A model generated the notes under the pieces. That model made no database searches. It was not told the DNA's origin and worked only from the letters and a program-made list of their open reading frames with translations. Below are positions 35,691-46,579 of a DNA stretch of 64,000 nucleotides, one piece after another. Source of the DNA: Prolixibacteraceae bacterium (GTDB lineage Bacteria > Bacteroidota > Bacteroidia > Bacteroidales > Prolixibacteraceae). The translations under genes and the position numbers were made by a program. The DNA is taken from contig DPRM01000039.1 of assembly GCA_003537645.1 (NCBI GenBank), positions 16,100 through 80,099 of the forward strand, read 5' to 3'. Position 1 is the first letter of the stretch, and the number at the start of each line of letters is the position of its first letter.

Positions 35691-36512
35691 ATGCAATACG
35701 ATCCGATTAAACGTTCGCTGGGAAATGTCTTTAACCAGCATCCGGTTTTGCGCAAACTCTTCTATCAGTTGCTCGACTGGCTGCTGCTTCGTGCCTGGCA
35801 TATCCGCAAAGAACTGCGCAAACGCACCCGCACTGCTCCTGAAGTAAAAACAATTCTGGATGCTGGTTCGGGTTTTGGGCAATACACTTACCGCATGGCA
35901 CGCTGGTTTCCGAACGCCGAAATTAAAGCGGTTGATATTAAACCCGAGCAGATTGAAGATTGCAACCGGTTTATGCAAAAAGCCGGATTATCGAACCGGG
36001 TAAAGTTCGAACTTGCCGACCTCACTCAGTTTCAGGAAAATAACAAATACGATTTGGTACTTTCGGTGGATGTGATGGAACACATTGAGGAAGATGTACT
36101 GGTTTTCAGGAATTTTTATGCTTCGATGAAAAAAGGCGGTATGCTACTTATTTCAACACCTTCCGATCAGGGCGGCTCCGATTCGCACGACCACGACCAC
36201 GAAGAGGGTGTACATGGCTTTATTGACGAACATGTTCGCGACGGATACAATATTGGCGACATCGAAACCAAGCTTAAATCGGCAGGGTTTTCGAAGGTTG
36301 AAGCCCGCTATTCGTATGGAAATCCGGGAAAAATATCGTGGAAACTGTCGATGAAATACCCGATTTTATTGCTGGGCGTCAGTAAACTGTTTTTTGTAAT
36401 CCTTCCGTTTTATTACCTGATTGTTTTCCCTTTCGCCCTGATTTTGAACTGGATGGATTTGTCGTTTAAACACGGCAGCGGAACCGGGTTAATCGTGAAA
36501 GCATGGAAATAG
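35691..36512 (+). CDS. Class I SAM-dependent methyltransferase
   Basis: A 273-residue methyltransferase. Motif I ILDAGSGFGQYTYRMA lies at about residues 57-72. The acidic residue of motif II is in IKAVDIKPEQIE, motif IV is LVLSVDVMEHIEED and motif VI follows GGMLLISTPS. A His/Asp cluster (SDSHDHDHEEG) lies near residue 165. The last 50 residues contain a hydrophobic segment (FFVILPFYYLIVFPFALIL), so the protein may be membrane-associated and act on a lipid or quinone-like substrate. The substrate is unknown. It lies between rbfA and a LolC/E-type gene. Confidence 0.85.
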   Translation: MQYDPIKRSLGNVFNQHPVLRKLFYQLLDWLLLRAWHIRKELRKRTRTAPEVKTILDAGSGFGQYTYRMARWFPNAEIKAVDIKPEQIEDCNRFMQKAGLSNRVKFELADLTQFQENNKYDLVLSVDVMEHIEEDVLVFRNFYASMKKGGMLLISTPSDQGGSDSHDHDHEEGVHGFIDEHVRDGYNIGDIETKLKSAGFSKVEARYSYGNPGKISWKLSMKYPILLLGVSKLFFVILPFYYLIVFPFALILNWMDLSFKHGSGTGLIVKAWK

Positions 36513-36631
36513 AGAATGTTAAATGATGAATTGTGAACGATGATTGTTCTTCAACTCCGAAATAATTAGAAAATAGTCATCAGTCAATGAGGAAGGAAAA
36601 TGGTAAATCGTAAATTGATGAATTGTAAATT

Positions 36632-37864
36632 TTGAAAACCGCCTTCTATATCGCCCGTCGCTACCTGATTTCGAAAAAATCGGTAAATGTGATTAACATC
36701 ATTTCCGGAATTTCTATTGCCGGGGTTACGGTGGGCACTTTCGCGCTGATCGTCATCCTTTCGGTTTTCAACGGGCTCGAAACGACCATTAAATCAATGT
36801 TTTCGTCGTTCGATCCTGATATAAAAATAACTGCTGCAATCGGGAAATCGTTTGAAATGAACGAAGACAACTTCAGCAAAATCAGGCAAATACCCGAAGT
36901 TGAATCGGTGACACCCGTGATTGAAGACCAGGCCATGCTTGGTTACGGCGACCGTTTATTTTTCGCCACAATTAAAGGTGTTCCAGTCGATTACGAAACG
37001 ATTGCCAGACTGGATTCGAATTTCATTACCAGCGGAAAATTTATTCTGGAAGCCGATCGTGTTCCGTATGCGGTTGTCGGACAGGGAGTCGCTTACTATT
37101 TATCGGTAGGTCTTAATTTTTTAGACGTAATTAATGTTTACACCCTGAAAAAAGGCACGCGTGGCCGGCCCGATGTTACCAACGCTTTTATACACAGTAC
37201 AATTTATGCCTCCGGAATATTTGCCAATCAGCAGGAAATCGATTCAAAATACGTGCTCGTGCCTTTCGATTTCGCAGCCGGTTTGTTCCAGATGGACAAT
37301 CGTGTTTCCGCGGTTGAAATCAGCCTGAAACCTGGCTTTTCCGACAAAGAAGTAAAAACTGAAATTGCCGCGATACTTGGTGAGAAATTCTCGGTGAAAA
37401 CGCAGTTCGAGCAGCACGAACTGTTTTACAGGGTTATGGAATCAGAGAAATGGGCCATCTTCCTTATTCTTGGTTTTATCCTGATTATCGCCTCATTCAA
37501 TATTCTGGGTTCACTGTCGATGCTCATCATCGACAAAAAAGCCGACATCGCTATTCTGCAAAGTATGGGCGCCAACCAACAGCTCGTCCGAATGATCTTC
37601 CTTTTCGAAGGCTGGCTTATTTCGCTGGCGGGCGCTGTTTTCGGAATTATAACCGGAGTTTTGGTTTGCTGGATTCAGATAGAATTCGGACTGCTGAAAA
37701 TCCCGGGAAACGAGGGTGCATTCATTTTTTCTGCCTATCCGGTCGAAATCCGTATTACCGACCTTCTGGCCACCTTCCTGCTCGTTTCGGGCATCGGCTT
37801 CCTGGCCGCCTGGTACCCTATTCGGTTTATCTCGGGGAAATATCTAAACTCTACAACCAAATAA
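36632..37864 (+). CDS. LolC/LolE-type ABC transporter permease
   Basis: A 410-residue permease of the lipoprotein-releasing family. The N-terminal segment (FYIARRYLISKKS, then VINIISGISIAGVTVGTFAL) is the first transmembrane helix, a periplasmic MacB-like domain spans about 45-265, and three FtsX-type transmembrane helices follow from 275. The start is a TTG at 36632; an in-frame stop lies six bases upstream and no ATG fits. It would extract outer-membrane lipoproteins from the inner membrane with a LolD ATPase, which is not adjacent. The spacer before it has short AT-rich near-repeats (GATGAATTGT). Confidence 0.9.
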   Translation: MKTAFYIARRYLISKKSVNVINIISGISIAGVTVGTFALIVILSVFNGLETTIKSMFSSFDPDIKITAAIGKSFEMNEDNFSKIRQIPEVESVTPVIEDQAMLGYGDRLFFATIKGVPVDYETIARLDSNFITSGKFILEADRVPYAVVGQGVAYYLSVGLNFLDVINVYTLKKGTRGRPDVTNAFIHSTIYASGIFANQQEIDSKYVLVPFDFAAGLFQMDNRVSAVEISLKPGFSDKEVKTEIAAILGEKFSVKTQFEQHELFYRVMESEKWAIFLILGFILIIASFNILGSLSMLIIDKKADIAILQSMGANQQLVRMIFLFEGWLISLAGAVFGIITGVLVCWIQIEFGLLKIPGNEGAFIFSAYPVEIRITDLLATFLLVSGIGFLAAWYPIRFISGKYLNSTTK

Positions 37865-38031
37865 CAACATCGTTTTCATCAAGTCTGATATCACAATTTT
37901 CTGTATGATAAATCAGGAATAACCCTAGCTCACTGGTCTTCAGGATTCTTCATCAAATTAAATATTTCTAAACAATATCAATGTCCAAAAATATTTAATA
38001 TATTAAACGCCAAATATTTTTTGAAACAAAA

Positions 38032-40956
38032 ATGTTTGTCCGGATATTTTTCACAGTTTTTTTTCTTTCCATAGTTATTCAATCGTCTGGTCAGTTTACC
38101 TATCCACGCTACCGGCAATACACCCTGCGCGATGGCCTTTCGCAAATGCAGGTAATGTGTCTGTTTCAGGATAGCCGGGGATATATCTGGGCAGGCACCA
38201 AAGAAGGCCTGAACTGTTTCAACGGAGATAAAATTACCAGCTATTCGGAGAAAGATGGATTAGCCAGCAGCTATATTCACGACATTGAAGAAGATCAAAC
38301 AGGCGCTATTTGGGTAAGTACACGCAGCGGTCTGGCATGTTTTGATGGCAGCAAAATCACATCATTTCCACACAACGATCAGTTATCTATTGAATTAGCT
38401 TTAACGCCCGATGGAAAAATATGGTATGCCGGAACCGATCAAAACAGAAATGCAGTTTTGGGCTACCTCAAAGATGGGAAATACACAGACAAATCGGAGT
38501 TCCTGCCAATTAAAAAGGGGTATCTTATATTCAGATATTGCAAAAAGGACGATTCGTTTATCATTACAAACCAAAAAGAAATCTGGGAATTAAAGAACAA
38601 TAAAGTGCGACATTTACTAAGTACTGAAAACGATTTTCTGCTGGTAGGCAATGATTCAACAGTACTTATTTATGATCACGAAAACAATAATATTTTGCGC
38701 ATTTGGGAATACCGGGAGCGTGAAATAGTGTATGTCGGAAATTTCGAGGGAGATGATTTTAATAGCATCAATCGTGTAAAAGGAAATTATACCTTCCATG
38801 AAGACGTAAACGAAAATCTGATAATTCTAAACAAAAACGGACTGGTCAAAAATAGAATTACAGAAATTGAAATTATAAAATGCCTGGTTGACAGGGATAA
38901 ACATTTGTGGTTAGCCACCGAGGAAGGTGTCCTGCAGGTTTTCTCCGGAGGTTTTGAAACTTACAAGCGTGAATTTCTGCCGGTAGTTTGGTCGATGGTT
39001 GAAGATTTGGAACAAAATCTCTGGTTTGCTTCCTATTTTTACGGGCTAAAAAAATTCGATGGAAAATCCGTAAAGAGCTACCCTGCCGAAGATTTGCAAA
39101 AGTATGCCCTGAATTTCTATTTTCAGCCACAGGTTGATAAGCGCGGAATACTCTATTTCCCAAACAATTATGGCATTTTTTATACCGATGGAAAAATACA
39201 CGGAGCAATCAGGAAAGAACCTTGTCTGGCAACATTTTACGACAAGGAAAGAGACCTTCTGTTTGGTGGTTACCGCATGTTTGTTGAAGTTTATAATAAA
39301 AATCACCAACCGATACGAACAATAGGAAAAAGTGATGGGTTGGAATTTGAAGGATATATTTCATCTTTCGGGAAAGATCATTTGGGCAATATATGGATGG
39401 GCGGTTTCTCCGGACTTAGCCGTTACGACTGGGATAAAAATTCAATAACCAACTACAACCGCGACAACGGCAAATTACCTTCCGACGGAGTACTTTCAAT
39501 TTTTACGACTCCCGATGGCAGAACCTGGTTTGGCAGCACACATGGTTTGCTTTGGTACGATTCTAAGACCGACTCGGTAAAAAAAATAGAGCAGGAAGAT
39601 ATTTCAGGAACAGTGAGCTTTGTAACGGCTATCGACAGTACCTGGCTGGTATTCAGCCAATCGACTGGTATTTACCTGATGGACCTGAAAAAATTTAATC
39701 ATTCAGGCGAAGTCGAATTGTATTTTTTCAACGAAAACAATGGATTTTTAGGTATCGACCCCGGGCAAAACGGTGCGCTGGTTGATTCGAAAGGAAACAT
39801 TTGGATGACATCGAGTACAGAACTTGTAAAACTTGATCCGCGAAAACTCGATTTTCAGAATTACTCGGTCAATGTTCGCATCTCGCACTTCAATGGCCAG
39901 CGCTTACCTTTTGTCCAGGAAAAAATTAGTTTGCCGAAGAACGACCGGACGGCCATAGTTCAGTTCGAAACCATCTGTTTTAACCGTCCGAAGTTGGTAC
40001 AATATTCCTGGAAAATTGATGACGGGGAGCATGACTGGTCGCCCTGGCAGGAAAATGATTATGCTATTTTGACTGATTTACGCGACGGGAAATCGCAAAT
40101 TCAGGTAAAAGCAAGAATACTGGGACTTCCAGATGCTGAAGCCATTGCAGCAATGCCCATCGTGGTAAACCTTGCGCTTTGGAAACAGGAATGGTTTTTC
40201 CCAACTTTGCTTGGCCTGGTATCTGTGCTGGTTGTTTTTGCATTGGTTCTGCTTTTCCTGACACGGATAAGAATGATCCAAATTAACAAACAGGCAAAAA
40301 TGTTCCAGTTACAGGCCATCCTTTCACAAATGAACCCACATTTCATTTTTAATGTGATGGCAGCACTTCAATCGATGATATTGTCGGCAAACATCGAAAA
40401 AGCCAACGATTATCTGGTAAAGATGTCAAATCTGGTGCGTGGATTCCTCGATGCCTCGGTTTCAACAAGTATGGCAAGTGTAAAAGATTTGCACAAAAGC
40501 GAACTGCCATTGAAAAAAGAATTAGATATACTGACAAGCTACATCAATTTTCAGCAATTAATTTATCCTGAAAAATTTGATTTCGTGCTATTTACCGATC
40601 CATTAATCGATCTTGAACATCAAACTATTCCGCCAATGCTAATCCAGCCGTTTGTCGAGAATTCGATCAGGCATGGACTTCTGCAAAAAGGGAGTAAAGG
40701 AACTCTGCGGATTTCGATTCTTAGTTCAGGAAAAAATATACTGAAAATTGAGATTACCGATGATGGGATCGGGATTCAGAAAGCAAGCCGCTTGATTAAC
40801 CAATCGCGCCTGTTATTCACATCAAGAGGGAAAGAACTTACTGTTAGCCGCATCAAACTACTGAACGAAATGGGATATAACATCCATATCGACACCTCAA
40901 GTTCTGATCAGGAAACTACCGTAACCATAACAATAATAAGCACTTATGAAAACTGA
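38032..40956 (+). CDS. Periplasmic-propeller sensor histidine kinase (LytS type)
   Basis: A 974-residue sensor. A signal peptide (residues 1-22) precedes two-component-regulator propeller repeats (GLSQMQVMCLFQDSRGYIW and similar, e.g. GYISSFGKDHLGNIWMGG), residues about 30-620. A Y_Y_Y-like beta domain (about 630-715) and one transmembrane helix (about 722-745) follow. The cytoplasmic kinase is of the LytS/His_kinase family with the phospho-acceptor in QMNPHFIFN (His770) and the ATPase N-box PFVENSIRHGL. The propeller probably senses a periplasmic ligand, by analogy with glycan-sensing hybrid systems. It overlaps the LytTR regulator by 11 bp. Confidence 0.93.
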   Translation: MFVRIFFTVFFLSIVIQSSGQFTYPRYRQYTLRDGLSQMQVMCLFQDSRGYIWAGTKEGLNCFNGDKITSYSEKDGLASSYIHDIEEDQTGAIWVSTRSGLACFDGSKITSFPHNDQLSIELALTPDGKIWYAGTDQNRNAVLGYLKDGKYTDKSEFLPIKKGYLIFRYCKKDDSFIITNQKEIWELKNNKVRHLLSTENDFLLVGNDSTVLIYDHENNNILRIWEYREREIVYVGNFEGDDFNSINRVKGNYTFHEDVNENLIILNKNGLVKNRITEIEIIKCLVDRDKHLWLATEEGVLQVFSGGFETYKREFLPVVWSMVEDLEQNLWFASYFYGLKKFDGKSVKSYPAEDLQKYALNFYFQPQVDKRGILYFPNNYGIFYTDGKIHGAIRKEPCLATFYDKERDLLFGGYRMFVEVYNKNHQPIRTIGKSDGLEFEGYISSFGKDHLGNIWMGGFSGLSRYDWDKNSITNYNRDNGKLPSDGVLSIFTTPDGRTWFGSTHGLLWYDSKTDSVKKIEQEDISGTVSFVTAIDSTWLVFSQSTGIYLMDLKKFNHSGEVELYFFNENNGFLGIDPGQNGALVDSKGNIWMTSSTELVKLDPRKLDFQNYSVNVRISHFNGQRLPFVQEKISLPKNDRTAIVQFETICFNRPKLVQYSWKIDDGEHDWSPWQENDYAILTDLRDGKSQIQVKARILGLPDAEAIAAMPIVVNLALWKQEWFFPTLLGLVSVLVVFALVLLFLTRIRMIQINKQAKMFQLQAILSQMNPHFIFNVMAALQSMILSANIEKANDYLVKMSNLVRGFLDASVSTSMASVKDLHKSELPLKKELDILTSYINFQQLIYPEKFDFVLFTDPLIDLEHQTIPPMLIQPFVENSIRHGLLQKGSKGTLRISILSSGKNILKIEITDDGIGIQKASRLINQSRLLFTSRGKELTVSRIKLLNEMGYNIHIDTSSSDQETTVTITIISTYEN

Positions 40957-41737
40957 AATCACTGCAATCATTGTTGAAGACATTAAAGAGTACCATTCGG
41001 TGATAGAAACATTTGTCAGCGAAGTTGCCCCCAATGTTCGGATTGTTGGGAATGCCGTTTCGCTAAACGAAGCAGAACAGCTGATTAAAAAGTTATCGCC
41101 CATGTTGCTTTTCCTTGATATTCAGTTCGAAGCGGAAGGAAAAACGGCTTTCGACCTGCTAAGTAAATTCTCGAAACTCGATGGGTATAATTTTCAGATT
41201 ATAATAACATCAGCCCATAACGAACCACGGTATTACGAAGAAGCTTTTAATTTTGGGGCAATTCATTTCCTGACCAAACCCATCGATAAATTCAAATTAA
41301 AGGAAGCTATTGAGCGGGTTCATAAAAATATTCCTGAATTCCAGATAAATCAATGGATGGGCTATGTTCAGAAGACGTATGATCAGCTGCAGAACACTAA
41401 AATACCCGACAAAATAGTAATAGAGGGAATGTATTATACCGAAGTTATACCAACCAAAGACATTGTATATCTCGAAGCATCAGGCAGATATACCTATGTT
41501 TATTTAATTACTTCAGGAATGCAGCCAATATGTTCGACCAATAACCTGGGCGAATATGAGAAAAAGCTTCATGATCATCCTTATTTTTTTCGCATCCACC
41601 GCAACACCATCGTCAATAAAAATTACATTCTGCGATTCTCAAAAAAAGAACATTTAATTATTCTGCCGTCGCCGTTCGAAAAGCTTTATGCATCGAAAGA
41701 GCGGTTCAGAGAATTTATGAAGTCTATCGAATCGTGA
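40946..41737 (+). CDS. LytTR-family response regulator
   Basis: A 263-residue regulator, cognate to the overlapping kinase. The receiver domain has the phospho-acceptor Asp in LLFLDIQFEAEGK, the acidic pair in VEDIKEY and the Lys of FLTKPID. The LytTR DNA-binding domain occupies about residues 150-260 (YLEASGRYTYVYLITSG, HRNTIVNKNYI). It is expected to bind direct repeats upstream of target genes. No target is obvious in the window. A terminator follows. Confidence 0.94.
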   Translation: MKTEITAIIVEDIKEYHSVIETFVSEVAPNVRIVGNAVSLNEAEQLIKKLSPMLLFLDIQFEAEGKTAFDLLSKFSKLDGYNFQIIITSAHNEPRYYEEAFNFGAIHFLTKPIDKFKLKEAIERVHKNIPEFQINQWMGYVQKTYDQLQNTKIPDKIVIEGMYYTEVIPTKDIVYLEASGRYTYVYLITSGMQPICSTNNLGEYEKKLHDHPYFFRIHRNTIVNKNYILRFSKKEHLIILPSPFEKLYASKERFREFMKSIES

Positions 41738-41777
41738 GGCAACTTTCAAGTATTCTCGCCAATACTTATCAAAAAAA

Positions 41778-41810
41778 AGCCGTTCCCCCTTCAGGAAACG
41801 GCTCATTTTT
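41778..41810. terminator. Bidirectional terminator between LytTR and flotillin genes
   Basis: AGCCGTT / AACGGCT stem with a 12-nt loop, preceded by an A run and followed by CATTTTT, between two convergent genes. Confidence 0.78.
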
Positions 41811-41823
41811 CTGCTTTAATAAT

Positions 41824-43227
41824 TTATGACTTTATCTCCGGTTTCACATCTTCAACCGGATGATTGGCTTTTGTGCTTCCTTTCAGAATATCAGGCAATT
41901 CGAGACCTGCCGATTTAAATACATCGTCGAGTGGAGGAATTGAACCCAGCATACCCTGCATAAAATTGGCAGTTGAGGTTTTTCCATCTTTACCATTACC
42001 TGTTTCCCAAACAGTAACTTTATCGATTTTAATGTTCTTAATGGCCTCCACCTGCGTTTTAACCAGTTCGGGCAATTTGTCGGCAATCATAAGCATTACC
42101 GCATCTTTCGAGTTGTTGCCGGCAGCCTTCACCAAATGATCGAAACCTTCGGCCTGTTTGCTCAATATTTCGTAAATACCTTTTGCCTGAGCTTCCATTT
42201 TCATGTAAATAGCATCGGCTTCACCCTTGGCAATGCGTCGGGTTTGTTCTGCAACAGCTTCAGCATCAATTTCAACTTTCTGCTTGTCGATTTCAGCAGA
42301 AACTACCACGTTGGCTGTTTGGGTAGCCTTGTCGCGCATTGCACGGGCATCTTCGGCCATTTTTTCTGCCGCGTATGCTTCTTCCAGCGCTTTTGCTTCA
42401 GTTACTTTTTCGGCGGCTACAGCTTTTCGGCGGGCTTCGGCTTCTTTTTCACGACGATCGGCGTCGGAATTGGCAATCGTAATTTTGGCAATATTTTCAC
42501 CTTCAACAGCTACTGCATCGGCTTTGGCTACCTGTACGCGCTGTTCCTGATGAGCTTCGGCCTGACCAATTTCTCCGTCACGGTTTTTCTCAGCCACACT
42601 TTTTTTCGCGTCGTTGATGGCTTTTGCGGCAGCTTCTTTTCCCAAAGCTTCGATGTAGCCCGACTCATCGTTGATATCGGTAACATTTACGTTGATTAGT
42701 TTTAAGCCGATTTTTTTCAGTTCAGCTTCAACATTCGACGAAACGGCAGCCAGAAATTTATCGCGGTTGCTGTTAATTTCTTCGATGTCCATTGTTGCAA
42801 CCACCAAACGCAATTGACCAAAAATGATGTCTTTCGCAAGGTTGCTGATGGCTTCCTGCTGCAAACCTAGCAAACGCTCGGCAGCATTGGTCATAATAGT
42901 TGGTTCAGTCGAAATACCGACAGTAAAGCGTGAAGGCACGTCAACACGGATATTTTGCTTGCTAAGCGCACTCCGAAGGTTAATTTCGATCGAAATCGGA
43001 GTAAGATCGAGAAACTCGTAGGCATGAATAATAGGCCAGATAAAAGCGGCACCCCCGTGAATACACTTTGCAGAACGCGACTCACTCTCGATACCTTTGC
43101 CCACTTTTCCGTAAACAACCAATATTCGGTCGGAAGGACAGCGTTTGTAGCGCTTCACCATGGCAACAATGATGATAAACAGGAACAGGGCAGCAATGCT
43201 GACCATTACAACAAAATAATCGTTCAT
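41824..43227 (-). CDS. Flotillin-like SPFH protein
   Basis: A 467-residue membrane scaffold. One N-terminal membrane segment (residues about 5-22) is followed by the SPFH/band 7 domain (about 30-210, with LRLVVATMDIEEINSNRDKF). A long Ala/Glu/Lys-rich coiled coil with the EA-repeat pattern of flotillins follows (about 215-370), then the oligomerisation tail. Flotillins organise membrane microdomains. The upstream NfeD-like gene is the usual partner, supporting the call. The gene ends before the bidirectional terminator. Confidence 0.93.
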   Translation of the reverse strand: MNDYFVVMVSIAALFLFIIIVAMVKRYKRCPSDRILVVYGKVGKGIESESRSAKCIHGGAAFIWPIIHAYEFLDLTPISIEINLRSALSKQNIRVDVPSRFTVGISTEPTIMTNAAERLLGLQQEAISNLAKDIIFGQLRLVVATMDIEEINSNRDKFLAAVSSNVEAELKKIGLKLINVNVTDINDESGYIEALGKEAAAKAINDAKKSVAEKNRDGEIGQAEAHQEQRVQVAKADAVAVEGENIAKITIANSDADRREKEAEARRKAVAAEKVTEAKALEEAYAAEKMAEDARAMRDKATQTANVVVSAEIDKQKVEIDAEAVAEQTRRIAKGEADAIYMKMEAQAKGIYEILSKQAEGFDHLVKAAGNNSKDAVMLMIADKLPELVKTQVEAIKNIKIDKVTVWETGNGKDGKTSTANFMQGMLGSIPPLDDVFKSAGLELPDILKGSTKANHPVEDVKPEIKS

Positions 43228-43278
43228 AGCTAATTGATTTATTGGGTTTTAATGTATTTTAAGAAATTGTGCAGTTAT

Positions 43279-43866
43279 CTAGTTTCGTTTTACAAGCAGT
43301 ATTTGCTGGTCGATCACATCGAGTACTTCTATGAGCGAAGAAGTTACAATCGGTTCAGAATCGTCGGTAATGGCATCGAGCGTGCGGATAGAACCTTGTA
43401 CCGTTAATTGTACTTTTCCCATGCCCTTGCGATTTGCGGGAATTGTCAGATATACTTCGCCCAAACGGCCGATGGCGTTCTTCATATTCAGTGTACCGCT
43501 ATCGGTAAGTTTCGACATGAAATAAAACAACGAAGCCATTGCCACCATCATCAATAAACCACAAATTACCGACAGCAAAATAACCAGCCACGGAGCAACA
43601 CCTCCACTCAAAAGGCCAAGTCCCGACCAGCCAAACATGGTAAAAAAACCAACAATACTTTTAACCGAAAGGAATTGAAAAGGGATGCTGTCACCATCGG
43701 CTATCGAGCTGTCAAAACCGGTTTGCACATCAGATTCCAAATCAGAACCAAAAATGGTGAGTATTAGAATTACGAAAAAAATGAGTGTTACGGGCGCTGT
43801 AATAACCCAGTAAACCTGTGTTAACACGTCTAATTCGCTCCAAACAGGAAAAATTGATAGTAACAT
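43279..43866 (-). CDS. NfeD-like membrane protein with C-terminal OB fold
   Basis: A 195-residue protein with three to four transmembrane helices (around 15-38, 65-85 and 90-112) and a soluble C-terminal beta domain (IGRLGEVYLTIPANRKGMGKV onward, about 130-190) resembling the NfeD/YuaF OB fold. It lies 51 bp upstream of the flotillin gene on the same strand, the classic NfeD-flotillin pairing. It probably works with the flotillin in membrane organisation. The protease domain seen in long NfeD proteins is absent. Confidence 0.85.
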   Translation of the reverse strand: MLLSIFPVWSELDVLTQVYWVITAPVTLIFFVILILTIFGSDLESDVQTGFDSSIADGDSIPFQFLSVKSIVGFFTMFGWSGLGLLSGGVAPWLVILLSVICGLLMMVAMASLFYFMSKLTDSGTLNMKNAIGRLGEVYLTIPANRKGMGKVQLTVQGSIRTLDAITDDSEPIVTSSLIEVLDVIDQQILLVKRN

Positions 43867-44105
43867 AGATGATTTTTTAGGTTTGTGTGGGATAAATGTA
43901 CGTAAACATTATCATAATCCGCGCTAAAAAAACCTTCTAATCTGAAATATTTGTCGGTAAATGTCTGAAAAAAGTGCCTGAATAATGGCTATTGGGGCAA
44001 TCGGTTTTTACATTTCCATATAATATATTCAACTGTCGCATTCTGTAACTTACCGCCCGGTGTAGATGTAATCAGGGCAATAACGGAGCTTTCGCCTGAA
44101 ATAGA

Positions 44106-44157
44106 AAAAGGCTGTCTCGCAGTCTGACCAGGTCATTAACTCTTGAGACAGCCTTTT
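44106..44157 (-). terminator. Intrinsic terminator after gdhA
   Basis: A 13-bp perfect stem, AAAAGGCTGTCTC with GAGACAGCCTTTT, with a 26-nt loop, lies 21 bp beyond the gdhA stop. The run of A on the plus strand gives a T tract in the minus-strand transcript. Confidence 0.82.
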
Positions 44158-44178
44158 CAAGGCAATTTATATTGTGCG

Positions 44179-45737
<1,559 letters not shown>

Positions 45738-45738
45738 T

Positions 45739-46392
45739 CTAAATCTCTATAATATTGTTCTTGATGGCAAACTTCACCATATCCACAGTGCTTTTCAGGT
45801 TGAGCTTTTGCATGATATGGTTTTTGTGCGACTCAACCGTACGAACGCTGATGAAAAACTTGTCGGCAATTTCCTGGTTGGTGTAGCTTTCGCCCCAAAG
45901 TTTGAGGATTTCAACCTGGCGCGAACTCAAGTTGTTGATGTCGGAATTTTGGCTCAATTCATCGGCTTTCAGGCTCGAAATATAGCGGTTCAGCAACAGA
46001 TGGGTGATGGATTTGCTGTAATAATCGTGCCCGTTGCGCAGGGTGTAAACGGCTTCGAGCAGGCTGTTGCGGTCAGAATCTTTGCCCAAAAAACCCTTGG
46101 CCCCGGCTTTGATGGTTTTCAGCACAATTTCCTCGCTATCGATTACCGAAATAATCAGGATTTTCAGTTTGGGGCTGCTGATAGTTAGTTGAACAATCAG
46201 GTTCAGGTTTCGCACCGAAATATCGTGCATGTTCAAAATCAGTACATGAACCTGAATGGATTTCAGCTTTTCAGTCAGCACATTGCGGTCGTCGCAGTTC
46301 AGCACGACCCTGAAATCGGAAACTCCCGAAAGCAAGCCCGACAGACCTTCCAAAGCCAGCCGATGTTCATCAAAAAGTGCAATATCAATCAT
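45739..46392 (-). CDS. NarL/LuxR-type regulator with degenerate receiver
   Basis: A 217-residue protein with a receiver-like domain (1-125) and a LuxR-type helix-turn-helix (about 150-215, LSSRQVEILKLWGESYTNQE then ISVRTVESHKNHIMQKL). The acidic residues D8-E9 and the Lys of FLGKD are kept. The position aligned with the phospho-acceptor Asp is Asn54 (VLILNMHD), so classical phosphorylation is unlikely. It could be constitutively active or respond to another signal. It lies 187 bp downstream of the 1,525-aa GAF/receiver/PPDK protein on the same strand, which may suggest a link. A palindromic repeat lies between them. Confidence 0.88.
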   Translation of the reverse strand: MIDIALFDEHRLALEGLSGLLSGVSDFRVVLNCDDRNVLTEKLKSIQVHVLILNMHDISVRNLNLIVQLTISSPKLKILIISVIDSEEIVLKTIKAGAKGFLGKDSDRNSLLEAVYTLRNGHDYYSKSITHLLLNRYISSLKADELSQNSDINNLSSRQVEILKLWGESYTNQEIADKFFISVRTVESHKNHIMQKLNLKSTVDMVKFAIKNNIIEI

Positions 46393-46463
46393 TTAAAATC
46401 TCTTTGAGGCTGTTTAAGACAAATCTAATCAGCAGCCAGATTTTTTGTTATATTTTAACTTAA

Positions 46464-46535
46464 CTCACCCAATCCGCCATCCGGCGGCTTTGCCCATCTC
46501 TTTAAAAGAGAGGGGCAAAGCGAGCTCGGGGTGAG
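46464..46535. repeat. Palindromic intergenic repeat
   Basis: Outer arms CTCACCC / GGGTGAG enclose inner arms CTTTGCCCATCTCTTT / AAAGAGAGGGGCAAAG (one mismatch). It could fold into a near-continuous hairpin of about 72 nt. Similar elements recur in Bacteroidota genomes as I recall, but only this copy is in the window. Confidence 0.6.
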
Positions 46536-46579
46536 TAAAAAAAACAAAAATGCAACATTTTATCGTTCCTATTACTTAC

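Noticed and set aside
42136..42699. Plus-strand frame of 187 codons across the flotillin gene
   Set aside because: Shadow of the Ala/Glu-rich coiled-coil region; composition (Phe/Gly-rich) is typical of an antisense artefact.
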